This document shows, one piece after another, positions 5,207 to 5,302 of a stretch of 5,302 nt of DNA (position 1 is the first letter of the stretch; each line of letters opens with the position of its first letter). The stretch covers positions 1 to 5,302 of the forward strand of contig PCSS01000293.1 of the NCBI GenBank assembly GCA_002771395.1, in the 5' to 3' direction. Made by a program: the position numbers and the translations under genes. Under the pieces are notes generated by a model. That model saw only the letters and a list, made by a program, of their open reading frames with translations. It was not told where the DNA came from and did no database searches. This DNA is from Bacteroidetes bacterium CG23_combo_of_CG06-09_8_20_14_all_32_9. GTDB taxonomy: Bacteria > Bacteroidota > Bacteroidia > Bacteroidales > GWA2-32-17.

Positions 5207-5302
5207 ATGAAATCATCGGTAACAACCATTACCCATTAGCGCACGGAAATTTCAAGAATGTAATGCAAATAAACATGCCTGTAAGTAAAAAGGTAGAACC
5301 TT
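5207..5302 (+). pseudogene. Decayed 5' end of a tyrosine integrase gene (tentative)
   Basis: From the ATG at 5207 the frame reads MKSSVTTITH, stop, RTEISRM, stop. Bacteroidota tyrosine integrases often begin MKSSV/MKSTV and, 20-30 residues later, carry R(T/A)EIS, so this fits a start with an internal deletion. Near the window end another frame reads KGRT (about 5291-5302), like the (K)VKGRT segment that follows in such proteins, which would imply a frameshift as well. The matches are short and from memory. Support comes mainly from position beside a tRNA fragment and tandem repeats. The gene would run out of the window to the right. Confidence 0.33.

Overview
The window is AT-rich and gene-sparse. 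It holds three intact genes, all on the + strand, set between repeat-rich non-coding DNA on the left and what looks like the edge of an integrated mobile element on the right. The alanine-dehydrogenase type, the hypothetical protein family, two of three starts without a Shine-Dalgarno site, and the relic of a Bacteroidota-style integrase all suggest a fermentative, probably uncultured member of Bacteroidota or a neighbouring FCB lineage. This placement is an inference from gene style, not a marker-gene result.

Left part (1-1205). No intact gene is visible. It starts with an exact 53-bp tandem duplication. A 15-bp inverted repeat (105-119 / 989-1003) brackets a decayed stretch. Inside lies the eroded remnant of a four-helix-bundle (S23/IVP-type) gene, itself enclosed by nested inverted repeats. 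A degenerate palindromic element of the 'CGTCATTGCGA' kind follows at 1018-1127.

Centre (1206-3989). An AlaDH/PNT-family dehydrogenase (true start 1352, good GGAG site) is followed 105 bases later by a class-I acyl-CoA hydrolase/transferase of the 4-hydroxybutyrate CoA-transferase type. Together they suggest amino-acid or organic-acid fermentation, with NAD-linked deamination and CoA exchange. The dehydrogenase has replaced two of the four classical AlaDH catalytic residues, so its substrate should not be assumed to be alanine. The CoA-transferase gene is bracketed by a 19-bp inverted repeat.

Right part (4050-4902). A cysteine-rich protein of the DUF6125 type sits behind a roughly 85-base leader that is a near-copy of the leader of the dehydrogenase gene. 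This shared leader is the most interesting regulatory signal here: it ties a protein of unknown function to the fermentation genes.

Right edge (4967-5302). A terminator hairpin is followed by the 3' half of a tRNA gene on the minus strand (anticodon arm to discriminator base; the 5' half is missing). Beyond it lie a tandem 12-bp repeat and a decayed start of a tyrosine integrase reading away from it. This is the layout of a tRNA attachment site with the integrated element lying mainly to the right of the window.
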